Positions 23,024-32,300 of a DNA stretch of 63,671 nucleotides are shown in pieces. The notes beneath the pieces were generated by a model. It ran no database searches. It was not told the DNA's origin and was given only the letters and a program-made list of their open reading frames with translations. Source of the stretch: a virus. The stretch covers positions 1 to 63,671 of the IMG/VR virus record IMGVR_UViG_3300042894_002234; one strand, given 5' to 3'. Position 1 is the stretch's first letter; the number at the start of each line of letters is the position of its first letter. A program made the translations under genes and the position numbers.

Positions 23024-23040
23024 GGGGGGATTTATCCCCC
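23024..23040 (+). terminator. GC hairpin after AAA+ gene 2
   Basis: GGGGGA (23025-23030) pairs with TCCCCC (23035-23040) across TTTA, 9 nt after the stop. It has no downstream T-run (ATAATAC), so it could be an RNA-stabilising hairpin instead of a terminator. Confidence 0.55.
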
Positions 23041-23055
23041 ATAATACTTAAGAAA

Positions 23056-24195
23056 ATGGTAAGAAGTGTTTTATATTTAGATTTATACAATAATGGTTCA
23101 CGTGATTTAGTTGATCCTGTTGTAAGACAAATTGAATTACAAAATGTAACTAAGTTACCTGATCATATTGGTTATCTATCTCATTTTTATGATCTTATAG
23201 AAAAAAGAAAATCAAATATTGATTTTGTAGAAAAAGATAAAATTTATTTTACTCCAGGATGTTCTGTACCAAGAGGTAAATTCAAAACATATTGTGAAGA
23301 TAAAAATATTAGAGTGACTAGAGATTCTAGTAAAGCTAATTATATTGTATATTCTGAGAAGTCTGTAATTGGTTTATTTTCTCAAACTTGGGAATATACT
23401 ATCAGTTCTGAACTAATGATAAATCTTATAACTAATAGTAATTTATTTAATCAATCTACTACTAATCTAATCATTAATACATTAGATAAAGCAGAGTATA
23501 GAGATAAAGTTCTTATTAGTTATCAAACAAAGAATATTTTAGAAAAATGTATTTTATTACTCAAAAATATAGGATTTATTCCTATGGATACAGAGTATAA
23601 AAATGAATTTGATAGATCTAAAAAGATCATTAGAGTTGATGATAGAAAATCTTTTGAATTATTATTTGATCCTAATACTAAAGTTATTAATCAGGAATTA
23701 ATTTTATCTAAAATTAATAGTGACAATGTGATTAATAAAGAAATGTATGAGAGTATTGAAAAATTATTCCAAAGTAATCAAGAATCTGATTGGACTGTAG
23801 CTATGGAAATTATGGCTAATTCTGATTTAGATAATTCTGCTTTATATAACTTTTTATTATTTAAACATTATTATGGTTCTAGAATGGCATATGCTAAATC
23901 AAGAAATCATGTTAATTTTAAATCCATGCTTGAATATTATGGAGTTAATAAATATTCTAATATTACATTAGATGTAATTATTGATTTTCTAAAATTAAAA
24001 GGAGTATTTAATCAGTATGCTTATGATTTAATTAATGAAATGTATGTTAAAGAAATTAAATCATATTTAGGTGACTGGAGATTTAAAAATATTGATTTTA
24101 ATGTTTTTGATTTCAAAATAAATACCGAAATTGATGCAGAATTAGATGAACCAATTAATCAAATAGAAGAGGAATGTTTGAACCTAGAAGCATAG
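23056..24195 (+). CDS. Conserved hypothetical protein (379 aa)
   Basis: A 379-residue, mostly helical, Asn/Lys/Ile-rich protein with no recognised catalytic motif. The N-terminal third has alternating strands (V-R-S-V-L-Y-L-D-L-Y, K-I-Y-F-T-P-G) and the last 50 residues are acidic. It stands between AAA+/VWA pair 2 and the PD-(D/E)XK nuclease, so a DNA-related role is likely but unproven. A terminator-like hairpin begins 7 nt after its TAG stop. Confidence 0.65.
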   Translation: MVRSVLYLDLYNNGSRDLVDPVVRQIELQNVTKLPDHIGYLSHFYDLIEKRKSNIDFVEKDKIYFTPGCSVPRGKFKTYCEDKNIRVTRDSSKANYIVYSEKSVIGLFSQTWEYTISSELMINLITNSNLFNQSTTNLIINTLDKAEYRDKVLISYQTKNILEKCILLLKNIGFIPMDTEYKNEFDRSKKIIRVDDRKSFELLFDPNTKVINQELILSKINSDNVINKEMYESIEKLFQSNQESDWTVAMEIMANSDLDNSALYNFLLFKHYYGSRMAYAKSRNHVNFKSMLEYYGVNKYSNITLDVIIDFLKLKGVFNQYAYDLINEMYVKEIKSYLGDWRFKNIDFNVFDFKINTEIDAELDEPINQIEEECLNLEA

Positions 24196-25172
24196 AAGAA
24201 CAGGAGTTTGTAAAGACTCCTTTTTTCTTCAGTTATTCAAGTCTGAATAAGTTAAGTTTTTCACCCAGAGCATTTTATGCTCATTACATCTTAAAACAAA
24301 GAGAAGAAAAACCAGAGAGTTTTTTAATTGAAGGAAAATTAATTCATGCTTTATTACTAGAAAAAGAAAAGTTTGAAGATAATTTTATTATTTCTCCATC
24401 AAAGATTCCTAATCCAAATATTAAAGAATTAATTGATTATGTTTATTATCAAAGTGAAAAAACTCTTGACTCAAAATTAATTGATTATACTGATTGTATA
24501 ATTGATTATTTAAAACAAATTAATTTATATCAAACATTAAAAACTGATCAGCAAAGACTAGATAAAATAAATACAAGTGAAAACCAAAGTTATTTTGAAT
24601 TCCTAAAGATTAAAGAATCAAAGATTATTGTTTCTCAAGAAACATATAACAAATGTGTCAAAGGTGTACAAATAATTAAAGAAGACAGAGTTGTTAAAAC
24701 AAAATTAATTACAGAGACTTCCTGGGAATTATTAGAATGTTTGAATGAGATTGAGCTTTCATATTTTGATAAAGAACAGGGTATTGGATTCAAAGGTGTA
24801 TTAGATAATTTAGTTATAGATTATGAAAACAAAGTTGTATTAATTAACGATTTAAAAACCACAAGTAAGTCCATATCAGAGTTTGAAGAAACGGTCCAGT
24901 ATTACAACTATTGGCTTCAAGCTGCTATGTACCACAAATTAGTTACAAACCAAATATTATCTAGATTCAAAGACCAAGAACTTTGGCGTATTGAATTTAA
25001 TTTCATAGTTTATGATGCTTATGAGCAAGTGTATTGCTTTCCAGTATCAAATGAGACAATGGAATTATGGACATCTAAGTTTATACAAAGAATTGAAGAA
25101 GCAAAATATCACCTAAATAGTGGTGATTTCACTTTGCCCTATAGATTCGCTATGGGGAATGTAACTTTGTAA
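24174..25172 (+). CDS. PD-(D/E)XK (RecB/Cas4/YqaJ-like) nuclease
   Basis: 332 residues. An N-terminal helix-turn (Y-S-S-L-N-K-L-x-x-S-P-R), the G-x-x-x-H motif G-K-L-I-H (54-58), G-V-L-D-N-L-V-I-D, then I-N-D-L-K-T-T (D-x-K) and a downstream Q-Y-Y-N-Y-W-L-Q motif. This is the PD-(D/E)XK order of phage exonucleases that work with annealing proteins. No Cys cluster (Cas4 iron-sulphur) is seen. It probably works with the Sak4/SSB system in recombination and genome maturation. Confidence 0.83.
   Translation: MFEPRSIEEQEFVKTPFFFSYSSLNKLSFSPRAFYAHYILKQREEKPESFLIEGKLIHALLLEKEKFEDNFIISPSKIPNPNIKELIDYVYYQSEKTLDSKLIDYTDCIIDYLKQINLYQTLKTDQQRLDKINTSENQSYFEFLKIKESKIIVSQETYNKCVKGVQIIKEDRVVKTKLITETSWELLECLNEIELSYFDKEQGIGFKGVLDNLVIDYENKVVLINDLKTTSKSISEFEETVQYYNYWLQAAMYHKLVTNQILSRFKDQELWRIEFNFIVYDAYEQVYCFPVSNETMELWTSKFIQRIEEAKYHLNSGDFTLPYRFAMGNVTL
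24202..24226 (+). terminator. Intrinsic terminator inside the 5' end of the nuclease gene
   Basis: AGGAGT (24202-24207) pairs with ACTCCT (24216-24221) and is followed by a T-run ending at 24226. It begins 7 nt after the previous gene's stop but is also codons 10-18 of the nuclease ORF, which has no suitable later start. Transcription reaching the nuclease must therefore pass it. Confidence 0.6.
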
Positions 25173-25184
25173 AACAGTAATCTT

Positions 25185-25754
25185 ATGATTAAACAATTGT
25201 ATATAGAATACATACAGAAATCAAGGATTTTTTTATATCCAGCTTTGGATATTAAACGAGGTAGTAGTGTTACTCCAATAGAGACTTATGTTTCTTGGAA
25301 AGATCACTATACTGTAGATGATAATAAATTAATCTGTCTATATCATATTAGGACAGATCAAGAATTTAAGACATTTGAGAAAATTAAACTATTTGCTAAT
25401 TCTAAATTTGATGATTTTCAATATGTAGGAGAAGACAAAGGTGTTTATGTTTTTGACCTTAGTATATATAAATATGAATATTCTGCTTTCTTAGAAGGTA
25501 AGTATTCAAAATTTGCAGAAGACTATAAACAGAATGTACTTTCTTTCTTTAAGCAGTCTAAAACTCACCAGGAATATATAGATAGTTATCTGTATCCTGA
25601 GAAGTATATAGATAAATACGCTGAGATATTATCATCTAATGACTTTAAATCTATTAAGGAAGCCTTAATAGAAGTTGGAGAACTTTGTGAAAAACCTGAT
25701 TTTGATAAAGAAGATCTTAAATTAGAAGTTCTTAAGTTGGAATTAACAAAATAA
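25185..25754 (+). CDS. Hypothetical protein (189 aa)
   Basis: 189 residues with a beta-rich N-terminal half (Y-T-V-D-D-N-K-L-I-C-L-Y-H-I) and a helical Glu/Lys-rich C-terminal half. No family is recognised and there is no membrane segment. Placed between the PD-(D/E)XK nuclease and genes leading to the DNA polymerase. Confidence 0.6.
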   Translation: MIKQLYIEYIQKSRIFLYPALDIKRGSSVTPIETYVSWKDHYTVDDNKLICLYHIRTDQEFKTFEKIKLFANSKFDDFQYVGEDKGVYVFDLSIYKYEYSAFLEGKYSKFAEDYKQNVLSFFKQSKTHQEYIDSYLYPEKYIDKYAEILSSNDFKSIKEALIEVGELCEKPDFDKEDLKLEVLKLELTK

Positions 25755-25757
25755 CTT

Positions 25758-26162
25758 ATGTATATTTGTAAAAACCAAAATATGAAGAACATGCTAATGA
25801 TTTCATCCGAATGGGAAGGGCGTGAAGCCTTTAGGATGATACCTGTAACAGGAGATTGCCCATATGTAGAAGGAATTTTTGATTCAGAAACTAGAGTACT
25901 AGTTCTGTTTTCAAAAGGATTAAAAGAATCATTTCATATGGTTCCTCGTGTAGATGATAATGGTGATCCAATTCCAGTAGGAAAAGGTAAAGCTAGAATG
26001 AATGGAAAATCTTACCGTGAGGAAAGAAGAACTATTCAAACATTTCATGAGTATTATATTACAGACAAAGCAGAGATTGAAAGTTTCCTAGAGATGTTTA
26101 GCATCAACTATGATACTTTTGATTACAATAAATATTTTGAGACTCAAGAAGTTTTAGCTTAA
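25758..26162 (+). CDS. Conserved hypothetical protein upstream of PolB (134 aa)
   Basis: The 134-residue form starts at 25758; M-K-N-M-L-M at 25782 is an alternative start. Sequence is compact with W-E-G-R-E-A-F-R-M-I-P-V and G-K-A-R-M-N-G-K-S-Y-R-E-E-R-R, suggesting a basic nucleic-acid-facing loop. It looks like a conserved crAss-like phage protein, function unknown. It closes a transcription unit, since a strong terminator follows. Confidence 0.6.
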   Translation: MYICKNQNMKNMLMISSEWEGREAFRMIPVTGDCPYVEGIFDSETRVLVLFSKGLKESFHMVPRVDDNGDPIPVGKGKARMNGKSYREERRTIQTFHEYYITDKAEIESFLEMFSINYDTFDYNKYFETQEVLA

Positions 26163-26182
26163 TATTATTAATGCAGACAGGG

Positions 26183-26206
26183 AAAGGGGAAATATCCCCT
26201 TTTTTT
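26183..26206 (+). terminator. Strong intrinsic terminator before DNA polymerase
   Basis: AAAGGGGA (26183-26190) pairs with TCCCCTTT (26195-26202) over AATA, with a T-run through 26206. PolB begins 20 nt later, so a promoter or read-through must feed it. Confidence 0.92.
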
Positions 26207-26226
26207 GTTTGCTTAAATTGTAGATT

Positions 26227-28203
26227 ATGGATCATTATGTAATGGACTATGAGACAATAATAAATTGTTTTATAGGATGCTTTGAACATTATAAGACAGA
26301 AGATACTAAAGTATTTGTAGTTCATAAAAGTAAAAATCAAATTAAAGAACTACTTAATTTCTTAAATCAAAATGCTTCTAATAATGAATGGCATATCTCC
26401 TATAATGGTTTAGCTTTTGACTCTCAGATTACTCAGTACTTACTTCATAATCAAGAAGTTCTGTATGAAGAGGAGAATGGTGAATCAATAGCAAATTGGA
26501 TATACGAATATGCTCAATATATTATTGAGAAGAAGAATGAAAGTGGCTTTGGTGATTTTAGTGAGAAGGAATTATCTATTAGACAAATAGATGTATTTAA
26601 ACTTAATCACTGGGATAATCCAGCTAAAGCATCTTCATTAAAATGGATTGAGTTTACTTCTAAATGGCATAACATATTAGATATGCCTTTACATCATGCT
26701 GCTTGGATTGAATCTGAACAAATAGATACAATTGTAGATTATTGTTTAAATGATGTCAAAGCAACTAAATGGATATTACATCAGAGTAAAGATCAAATAG
26801 ATTTAAGAAAGACTCTCACTAACGAATATGGTATTAACCTGTTCAGTGCTTCTGAGCCTAAAATGTCAAAGGAATTATTTCTTTATTTCTTATCAAAGAA
26901 AACTGGAATAAGTAAATCAGATTTGAAAAAACAAAGAACGTTTAGAGAAAAGATTGTAGTTAAAGATATCCTATTGGATTATATAAAGTTTGAAACCAAA
27001 GAATTTCAAGATTTATATCAAGCCTTCAAAGAAGTTGAAATAGATCCTCTACAAACCAAAGATGCATTTAAATATACTTTGAATTACAAAGGAGTAAAGA
27101 CTGTATTTGGTTTAGGTGGTTTACATGGTGCCATAGAAAAAGGTATCTATAGATCAAATGAACAGATGGTTATTATGACTAGTGATGTTACATCATTCTA
27201 TCCCAACTTAGCTATCCAAAATCAATGGGCTCCTGCTCATTTACCCAAAGCTGAATTTTGTGAGCAATATCAATGGTTCTTTGATGAACGTAGAAAACTA
27301 TCTAAGAAAGATCCAAAGAACTATGTATATAAGATTATTCTTAATTCAACCTATGGTTTAAGTAATGATAAAGATTGCTTTCTATATGATCCTGAGTTTA
27401 CAATGAAAATAACTATGAATGGACAATTGAGTCTATGCATGTTATATGAGATGTTAACTCAAGGAATACCACACTGTTTTCCTATTATGCAGAATACAGA
27501 TGGTTTGGAAACTATGATTCCTATAAAATATATAGATAAGTATCTTGAGATTTGTGCTGAATGGGAAAAGATAACAAAGTTGCAATTAGAACATGATCAA
27601 TACAAAGAGATGATTATTGCGGATGTAAACAATTATATTGCTGTACTCAAAGACAAAGAAGTATCAAAGGAAGATTATGAAAAAGTAATGAAAGAATATC
27701 CTCATTACAAGTTCACTGAAAATGAAGGTAAGTATTTTTACAATGCAACAAAGTGCAAAGGTAGATTTGAGTTTTTTAATCTTGCTCTACATAAAAACCA
27801 TAGTTCATTAGTTATACCAAAGGCTATTTACAATTACTTTATCAAGGATCAAAATCCAGATGAGTATATAAATAACAATAGAAATATATTTGATTTCTGT
27901 ATTGGTGCCAAGATTAGGGGTTCTGATTGGGTCTTTAAAGATAACGATGGAGTACCTCAACAAAAGGTCTTAAGACTATTGGTTAGCAAGAAAGGTAATA
28001 AGTATTATAAATTCAATGTAATTGACAAAAGAATTATTAATGTTATTGCTGGAGAGAACAAACAAACACTTCTAAACAAAATTGATATAAACCAAAGTTT
28101 TGATGATTATGATATTGACAAATTATATTATCTTGGCAAAGTTGAAGAAGAGATTACTAAAATAATTCCTACTTACAAACAACAACAATTATCCTTATTC
28201 TAA
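26227..28203 (+). CDS. Family B DNA polymerase with proofreading domain and C-terminal clamp motif
   Basis: 658 residues. Exonuclease motifs: D-Y-E (7-9), Y-N-G-L-A-F-D, and Y-C-L-N-D. Polymerase motifs: A S-D-V-T-S-F-Y-P (Asp320), B K-I-I-L-N-S-T-Y-G (369-377), C Q-N-T-D-G (Asp425). Motif C has Asn where many family B enzymes have the first Asp of D-T-D; the second Asp is kept. Only about 50 residues separate motifs A and B, giving a small fingers region. The last residues Q-Q-Q-L-S-L-F are a canonical sliding-clamp binding motif, suggesting the host beta clamp is used. Confidence 0.93.
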   Translation: MDHYVMDYETIINCFIGCFEHYKTEDTKVFVVHKSKNQIKELLNFLNQNASNNEWHISYNGLAFDSQITQYLLHNQEVLYEEENGESIANWIYEYAQYIIEKKNESGFGDFSEKELSIRQIDVFKLNHWDNPAKASSLKWIEFTSKWHNILDMPLHHAAWIESEQIDTIVDYCLNDVKATKWILHQSKDQIDLRKTLTNEYGINLFSASEPKMSKELFLYFLSKKTGISKSDLKKQRTFREKIVVKDILLDYIKFETKEFQDLYQAFKEVEIDPLQTKDAFKYTLNYKGVKTVFGLGGLHGAIEKGIYRSNEQMVIMTSDVTSFYPNLAIQNQWAPAHLPKAEFCEQYQWFFDERRKLSKKDPKNYVYKIILNSTYGLSNDKDCFLYDPEFTMKITMNGQLSLCMLYEMLTQGIPHCFPIMQNTDGLETMIPIKYIDKYLEICAEWEKITKLQLEHDQYKEMIIADVNNYIAVLKDKEVSKEDYEKVMKEYPHYKFTENEGKYFYNATKCKGRFEFFNLALHKNHSSLVIPKAIYNYFIKDQNPDEYINNNRNIFDFCIGAKIRGSDWVFKDNDGVPQQKVLRLLVSKKGNKYYKFNVIDKRIINVIAGENKQTLLNKIDINQSFDDYDIDKLYYLGKVEEEITKIIPTYKQQQLSLF

Positions 28204-28571
28204 TGAAGAGAGATGAATTCATAAAATCAACTGAAGAAGCCTTAGAGCTTCTTATGGATACCCTTAAATATAAAGGAAAAGAATATTCTACTGTAGATAA
28301 TACTTTTGCTAATTTTGAAAATGCTATTGGTACATCAATGTGCGATACCAGAGAAGGAGTACTGTGGCACTACATGTTAAAACATGTAGTTAGTATTAAA
28401 GATATGGTTCAGGAATTAGAAGTGGGTGGACAGTTTAGCAAAAACTATACTGAAGAATATGTAAATGAAAAGATAGGAGATAATATTAATTATCTTCTAT
28501 TACTTAGAGCAATGCTACTTGAAAGATTACAAACTAACAATACAATAACTTATGATACAGGATCTTACTGA
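28203..28571 (+). CDS. DUF1599-like (nucleotide-modification-associated) protein
   Basis: 122 residues. K-G-K-E-Y-S-T, N-F-E-N-A-I-G and the later H-V-V-S-I-K-D-M, with K-I-G-D-N-I-N-Y-L-L-L-L-R, match the all-helical DUF1599 family, which occurs with nucleotide-metabolism genes. It starts on the last base of the PolB stop and overlaps the MazG-like gene by 20 nt. A role with nucleotide pools or base modification is inferred. Confidence 0.68.
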   Translation: MKRDEFIKSTEEALELLMDTLKYKGKEYSTVDNTFANFENAIGTSMCDTREGVLWHYMLKHVVSIKDMVQELEVGGQFSKNYTEEYVNEKIGDNINYLLLLRAMLLERLQTNNTITYDTGSY

Positions 28572-28950
28572 CAAACTAATTGAATTCAACAAAGCATTTG
28601 ATATTCCTTATAATACTGAACCTACTAATATAGATCCTAAAGCATCTGATCTTAGATTCTCTTTAATGTTTGAAGAGAATCAAGAATATCATATTGCTGC
28701 TAGAGAGAAGAACTTAGTAGAAATTGCTGATGGACTTGGTGATAAACTATATATTCTTATGGGCACTATTGTAGCACATGGAATGCAGGATATTATCTTA
28801 GATGTCTTCAATGAGATACACAGAAGTAATATGACCAAACTTGATGCTTATGGTAAAGTAACTAGAAGAGCTGATGGAAAGATAATGAAACCAGTTACTT
28901 ATGAAAGACCAAACCTTAAACAATTCTTCAAAGATGAAAGCAATTCTTGA
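28552..28950 (+). CDS. MazG / phosphoribosyl-ATP pyrophosphohydrolase-like NTP pyrophosphatase
   Basis: 132 residues with the MazG-fold metal-binding pattern: F-E-E-N-Q-E-Y (E-x-x-E) followed by E-I-A-D-G-L-G-D (E/D-x-x-D). Such all-alpha NTP-PPases hydrolyse non-canonical or surplus (d)NTPs. It overlaps DUF1599 by 20 nt and the next gene by 17 nt. Together with thyA and UDG it fits control of nucleotide quality in a fast-replicating AT-rich genome. Confidence 0.8.
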   Translation: MIQDLTDKLIEFNKAFDIPYNTEPTNIDPKASDLRFSLMFEENQEYHIAAREKNLVEIADGLGDKLYILMGTIVAHGMQDIILDVFNEIHRSNMTKLDAYGKVTRRADGKIMKPVTYERPNLKQFFKDESNS

Positions 28951-29155
28951 GTTTAATCTTCCAGAAGACAATGAAGATTTTACAATGGCAACTAAAGCTA
29001 CTTCATATAGTTTAGCATTATGGGAAATAAGTCAATTTCTTAGATCTGAAATTAAGTATAATGAACAACTAAGTGAAGATGCTTATGACGAAGTTGTAAA
29101 AATCAGAGAGAAATTTCATGATATCTTAAATGAAAACAATATAAGTTTAGATTAA
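28934..29155 (+). CDS. Conserved small phage protein (73 aa)
   Basis: Start at 28934 (M-K-A-I-L-E-F-N-L-P-E) is preferred over 28901 because the family-like pattern begins there. The sequence I-L-E-F-N-L-P-E-D-N-E-D-F then a helix L-A-L-W-E-I-S-Q-F-L-R is seen in many phage small proteins of unknown function. It is the last plus-strand gene before the convergent terminator. Confidence 0.65.
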   Translation: MKAILEFNLPEDNEDFTMATKATSYSLALWEISQFLRSEIKYNEQLSEDAYDEVVKIREKFHDILNENNISLD

Positions 29156-29161
29156 AATACT

Positions 29162-29187
29162 GGGGAGTTATTAGCTCCCCTTTTTTT
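29162..29187. terminator. Bidirectional terminator at the convergent junction
   Basis: GGGGAG (29162-29167) pairs with CTCCCC (29175-29180), followed by seven Ts (29181-29187). On the opposite strand the sequence leaving the stem (complement of 29151-29161) is also T-rich. The plus block ends at 29155 and the minus block ends at 29186, so one hairpin serves both. Confidence 0.9.
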
Positions 29188-29317
29188 ATCCTTGACCATT
29201 ATATTTTTTAGCGTAATTCTTAGCGTGTTTAGAACGGGAGTTTTTAGTTTTACTATGAACTCCCTTTCTTTTTACTTTAGGCTTATTTGTTTTACTTACT
29301 GGTGTTCCTTTTTTCAT
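29186..29317 (-). CDS. Small very basic phage protein (43 aa)
   Basis: 43 residues, of which about 15 are Lys/Arg. Contains K-G-V-H-S-K-T-K-N-S-R-S-K-H-A-K-N-Y and ends Y-N-G-Q-G. I recall the same K-G-V-H-S-K-T-K pattern in tiny proteins of other Bacteroidota phages. It could be a capsid- or DNA-associated basic protein. It is the last gene of the minus block, 6 nt after the 2706-aa gene, and its stop lies in the T-run of the terminator. Confidence 0.7.
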   Translation of the reverse strand: MKKGTPVSKTNKPKVKRKGVHSKTKNSRSKHAKNYAKKYNGQG

Positions 29318-29323
29318 AACTAA

Positions 29324-32300
29324 TTATTTATAAATGTTTTCTGCTGATACAAAATCTTGAATTGCTTTTGATGGATCTATAGTTTTACCTGTTAATGCAA
29401 ACGCTTTACCTATATGATTAAGAATCTTAGCTGATTCTGCTTTTTGCCAAGAATATGGTCCAACATCTTTAGAGTAATAAGCTGAATCATCACCTTGAAC
29501 CATCATAATAACATCACCTAGTATCTTACCATAAGTTTGTAAAGATGGGCCATTTGCTAAGTTGAAATTACTAAGCATGTCAGAATAGAATCCAACTTTA
29601 TAGTACTGAGAGTTTTCAGAAGCTACACTCATTGTCTGATATAATAAATGATTAGCTAACCAACCAAATGCTTTAAAATCTTTTGAACCTAACGGACCAC
29701 CTTGTCTCTCTCTTAATTTTTCATATTTATCATCATCATCTCCATCCCAACCAAATAACATTGGAATTAATGCAGATAAGATAGTTAATAAGGCAATTTC
29801 AGTTAAAGCTTTATATACAGCACCTTTTTCAGAAGGTCTCATATAATGCCAGTGTTTACCATAAGTAACTAACATTTTTGATAGAGCTCTTGCTGATTGT
29901 ATCCAGTAACCCATCTCTAGAGTTTGAGAAGCATTATTTCTTCTAAATCTAGGAGCAAATAGGGAACCTGAGAAACCAAATCTGTTTACCATACCTGTAA
30001 TAAAGAACTTTCTTAAGAACATAAACATTCTATAGAATAAGTATCTGTTACCTTCTGGTTGATCAAATTTAGAATATACTCCGTTTAGAATATTTTGCTT
30101 TTCCTGTATAAAAATTCTCTTTCTTTTAAATTCACTTCCTCCTAAACCCCATTTTTCATCAATACCTTCTTTTAAAGTTAGTCTATCATCAACTAATTCA
30201 AAAGCTTCATGATATGGAATTTCAGTAGTAACGCCATTAATTGTTTGTTCTACTTTAGTAAATTCCATTACTCCAAAGAAATATTCTAATGTTGCTTCAA
30301 TCTCCATAAATTTTCTAGGAGACATTAATATATTAGTAGGAGATGCAACATCTTTATAAATAGATCTGGTAATATACTCTGGCAGTTTTTCCATTGCCAT
30401 ACCTTGAGATGGATCAAAAGCATTTACTAATTGAGCATAGTAAGGAAGTTTACCTTTACTATAAATAGATCCAGATATTTGCATCATAGCTTTAGATGCA
30501 ATCATTTTTCCTTTTAGGAAACTTTTACCGTCATAACTTGTTCCAGCAGCTAATTCAATAGCCTGTTGTAACTGCTGACCAAATCTATTCTTAACACCTG
30601 ATGGTATATCAAGAGCAAAGAATCCAAAAGATGCAGCTTGCATCATTACTTTAGATAATTTCTGAAGTACTAAAGCATCAGAACCAAATCCAGTTTGCTG
30701 AACATTATAGAATGTTCTATCAATCAAACCTTTAATAGCTTTAGCTCTAATATTTTCTCCTCTTTTATTAGCAAATACAGGTATTTTATGAGTGATCCAA
30801 TGGTACCAACTTGCTTTAGTTGTATCCTTTGGTTGATTCTTTGGATCATTAAGAAGCTGCATTAAACCTTTTGCTATTGGTTCAATTTCAGACAACTTAC
30901 TTGCTCTTTCAATTGAGTGCATGTGTCTAAGTACAGATGTAATTACATCTAATGATACCTGATCATCATCCATTAAAGTCTTACCAGAGATATGAATCTT
31001 TTGCTCATCTTCATCAAAGAAATCTAGTTTAGTTAATTTGAATTTATCTTCAATACCCAGACCTTCATCAGTATCTTCAGCATTTGGTCTAAATTTATTT
31101 ACAAAATTCTTAATTGCAATTTTAGCAGCAGATCCTTGTGATGATAAAAATTTATTAGTTTCAGTAAGTTCCTTACTAGTTTTTTCATATCTAGGAACAT
31201 CCATATATAATTTATCTGATGCAGGAGCTTTTTCTTGAAACTTTAAATGAAATTCTTTTATTTTTTCAAGAATATTAAAAGCTCCTTCATTATTATCTTT
31301 TAAATCAAAATATGCTTGATTAATATAAGGACTATTTGGAACATCAAGTCTTGGTAAATATTGTTCTTTATTATCTACAGTTACACCAAGAATTTCTTCT
31401 GTAGCAAATTCAGGTTTAATATTTTGTTTATAGTATGCTAATGACGGTAATCCCCAGATATGAACATGTTTGTCTGTTTCTTTCCAGTTCATACTTTTAA
31501 CGTACTTAGGATCTCTAGGTTCTATTTGATTCCATAGGAATAATCTTTCAAATCTTTTAACTCTCATTTGAAGTTCATCATCCCATCTTTCTACTTCATT
31601 ATGATTAGCCATGAACCATTCTTCAAATTCTGGATCTTTCTTAATCATACTTTCAACAAATCCTCTTTCTCTAGCTAAATCATCAATGTCAAATCTGTCA
31701 AAGTGTTTTACTGTTATAGGTAATCCTTTTGCAGTTTGTCTATTATTATGTAAATCAATTTGATGATTATAAACTTCTAGATAGTAATCAGTAGCTTTTT
31801 TGCTTTGTAAGCTAGAAAGTTCATCATATAACATCTTTAAATCTTGTTTAACACCTTTAGGTATAGTAGAAATAGAAGATCTAATTTCAAATTGTTCTAA
31901 ATCTTCAAGTTGTTTCTGAGTTAAATCTCTACCAGATTCACTAAGATCTTTTAGTTCTCTATATTCTCTAGCTTCACCTCGTGATAAACCATTACCATTT
32001 TTAATCATGTCTTGGAGCTCTTGGATTTTCTCTTGAGCTTCTTTAATCTTAGCAATTTTCTCTTTAGATACAAGAATTCCATTAGGATGATTTTCTTCAT
32101 CTCTATAAGCATATAACTGATCAATAATTAAATTCCAATACTCTTTAGTTTTTTCAACAATTTTAGAATCTTCTGCAAAACTTCCAGAAAGACTATTATA
32201 AATTGCATTTATCTTTTCTATGATTAATGCTTTGTCTACATAGAACTGTTTATCTATAACTTTTCTAGTATTCATATCATCCCATTCCTGTAACTTCTTT

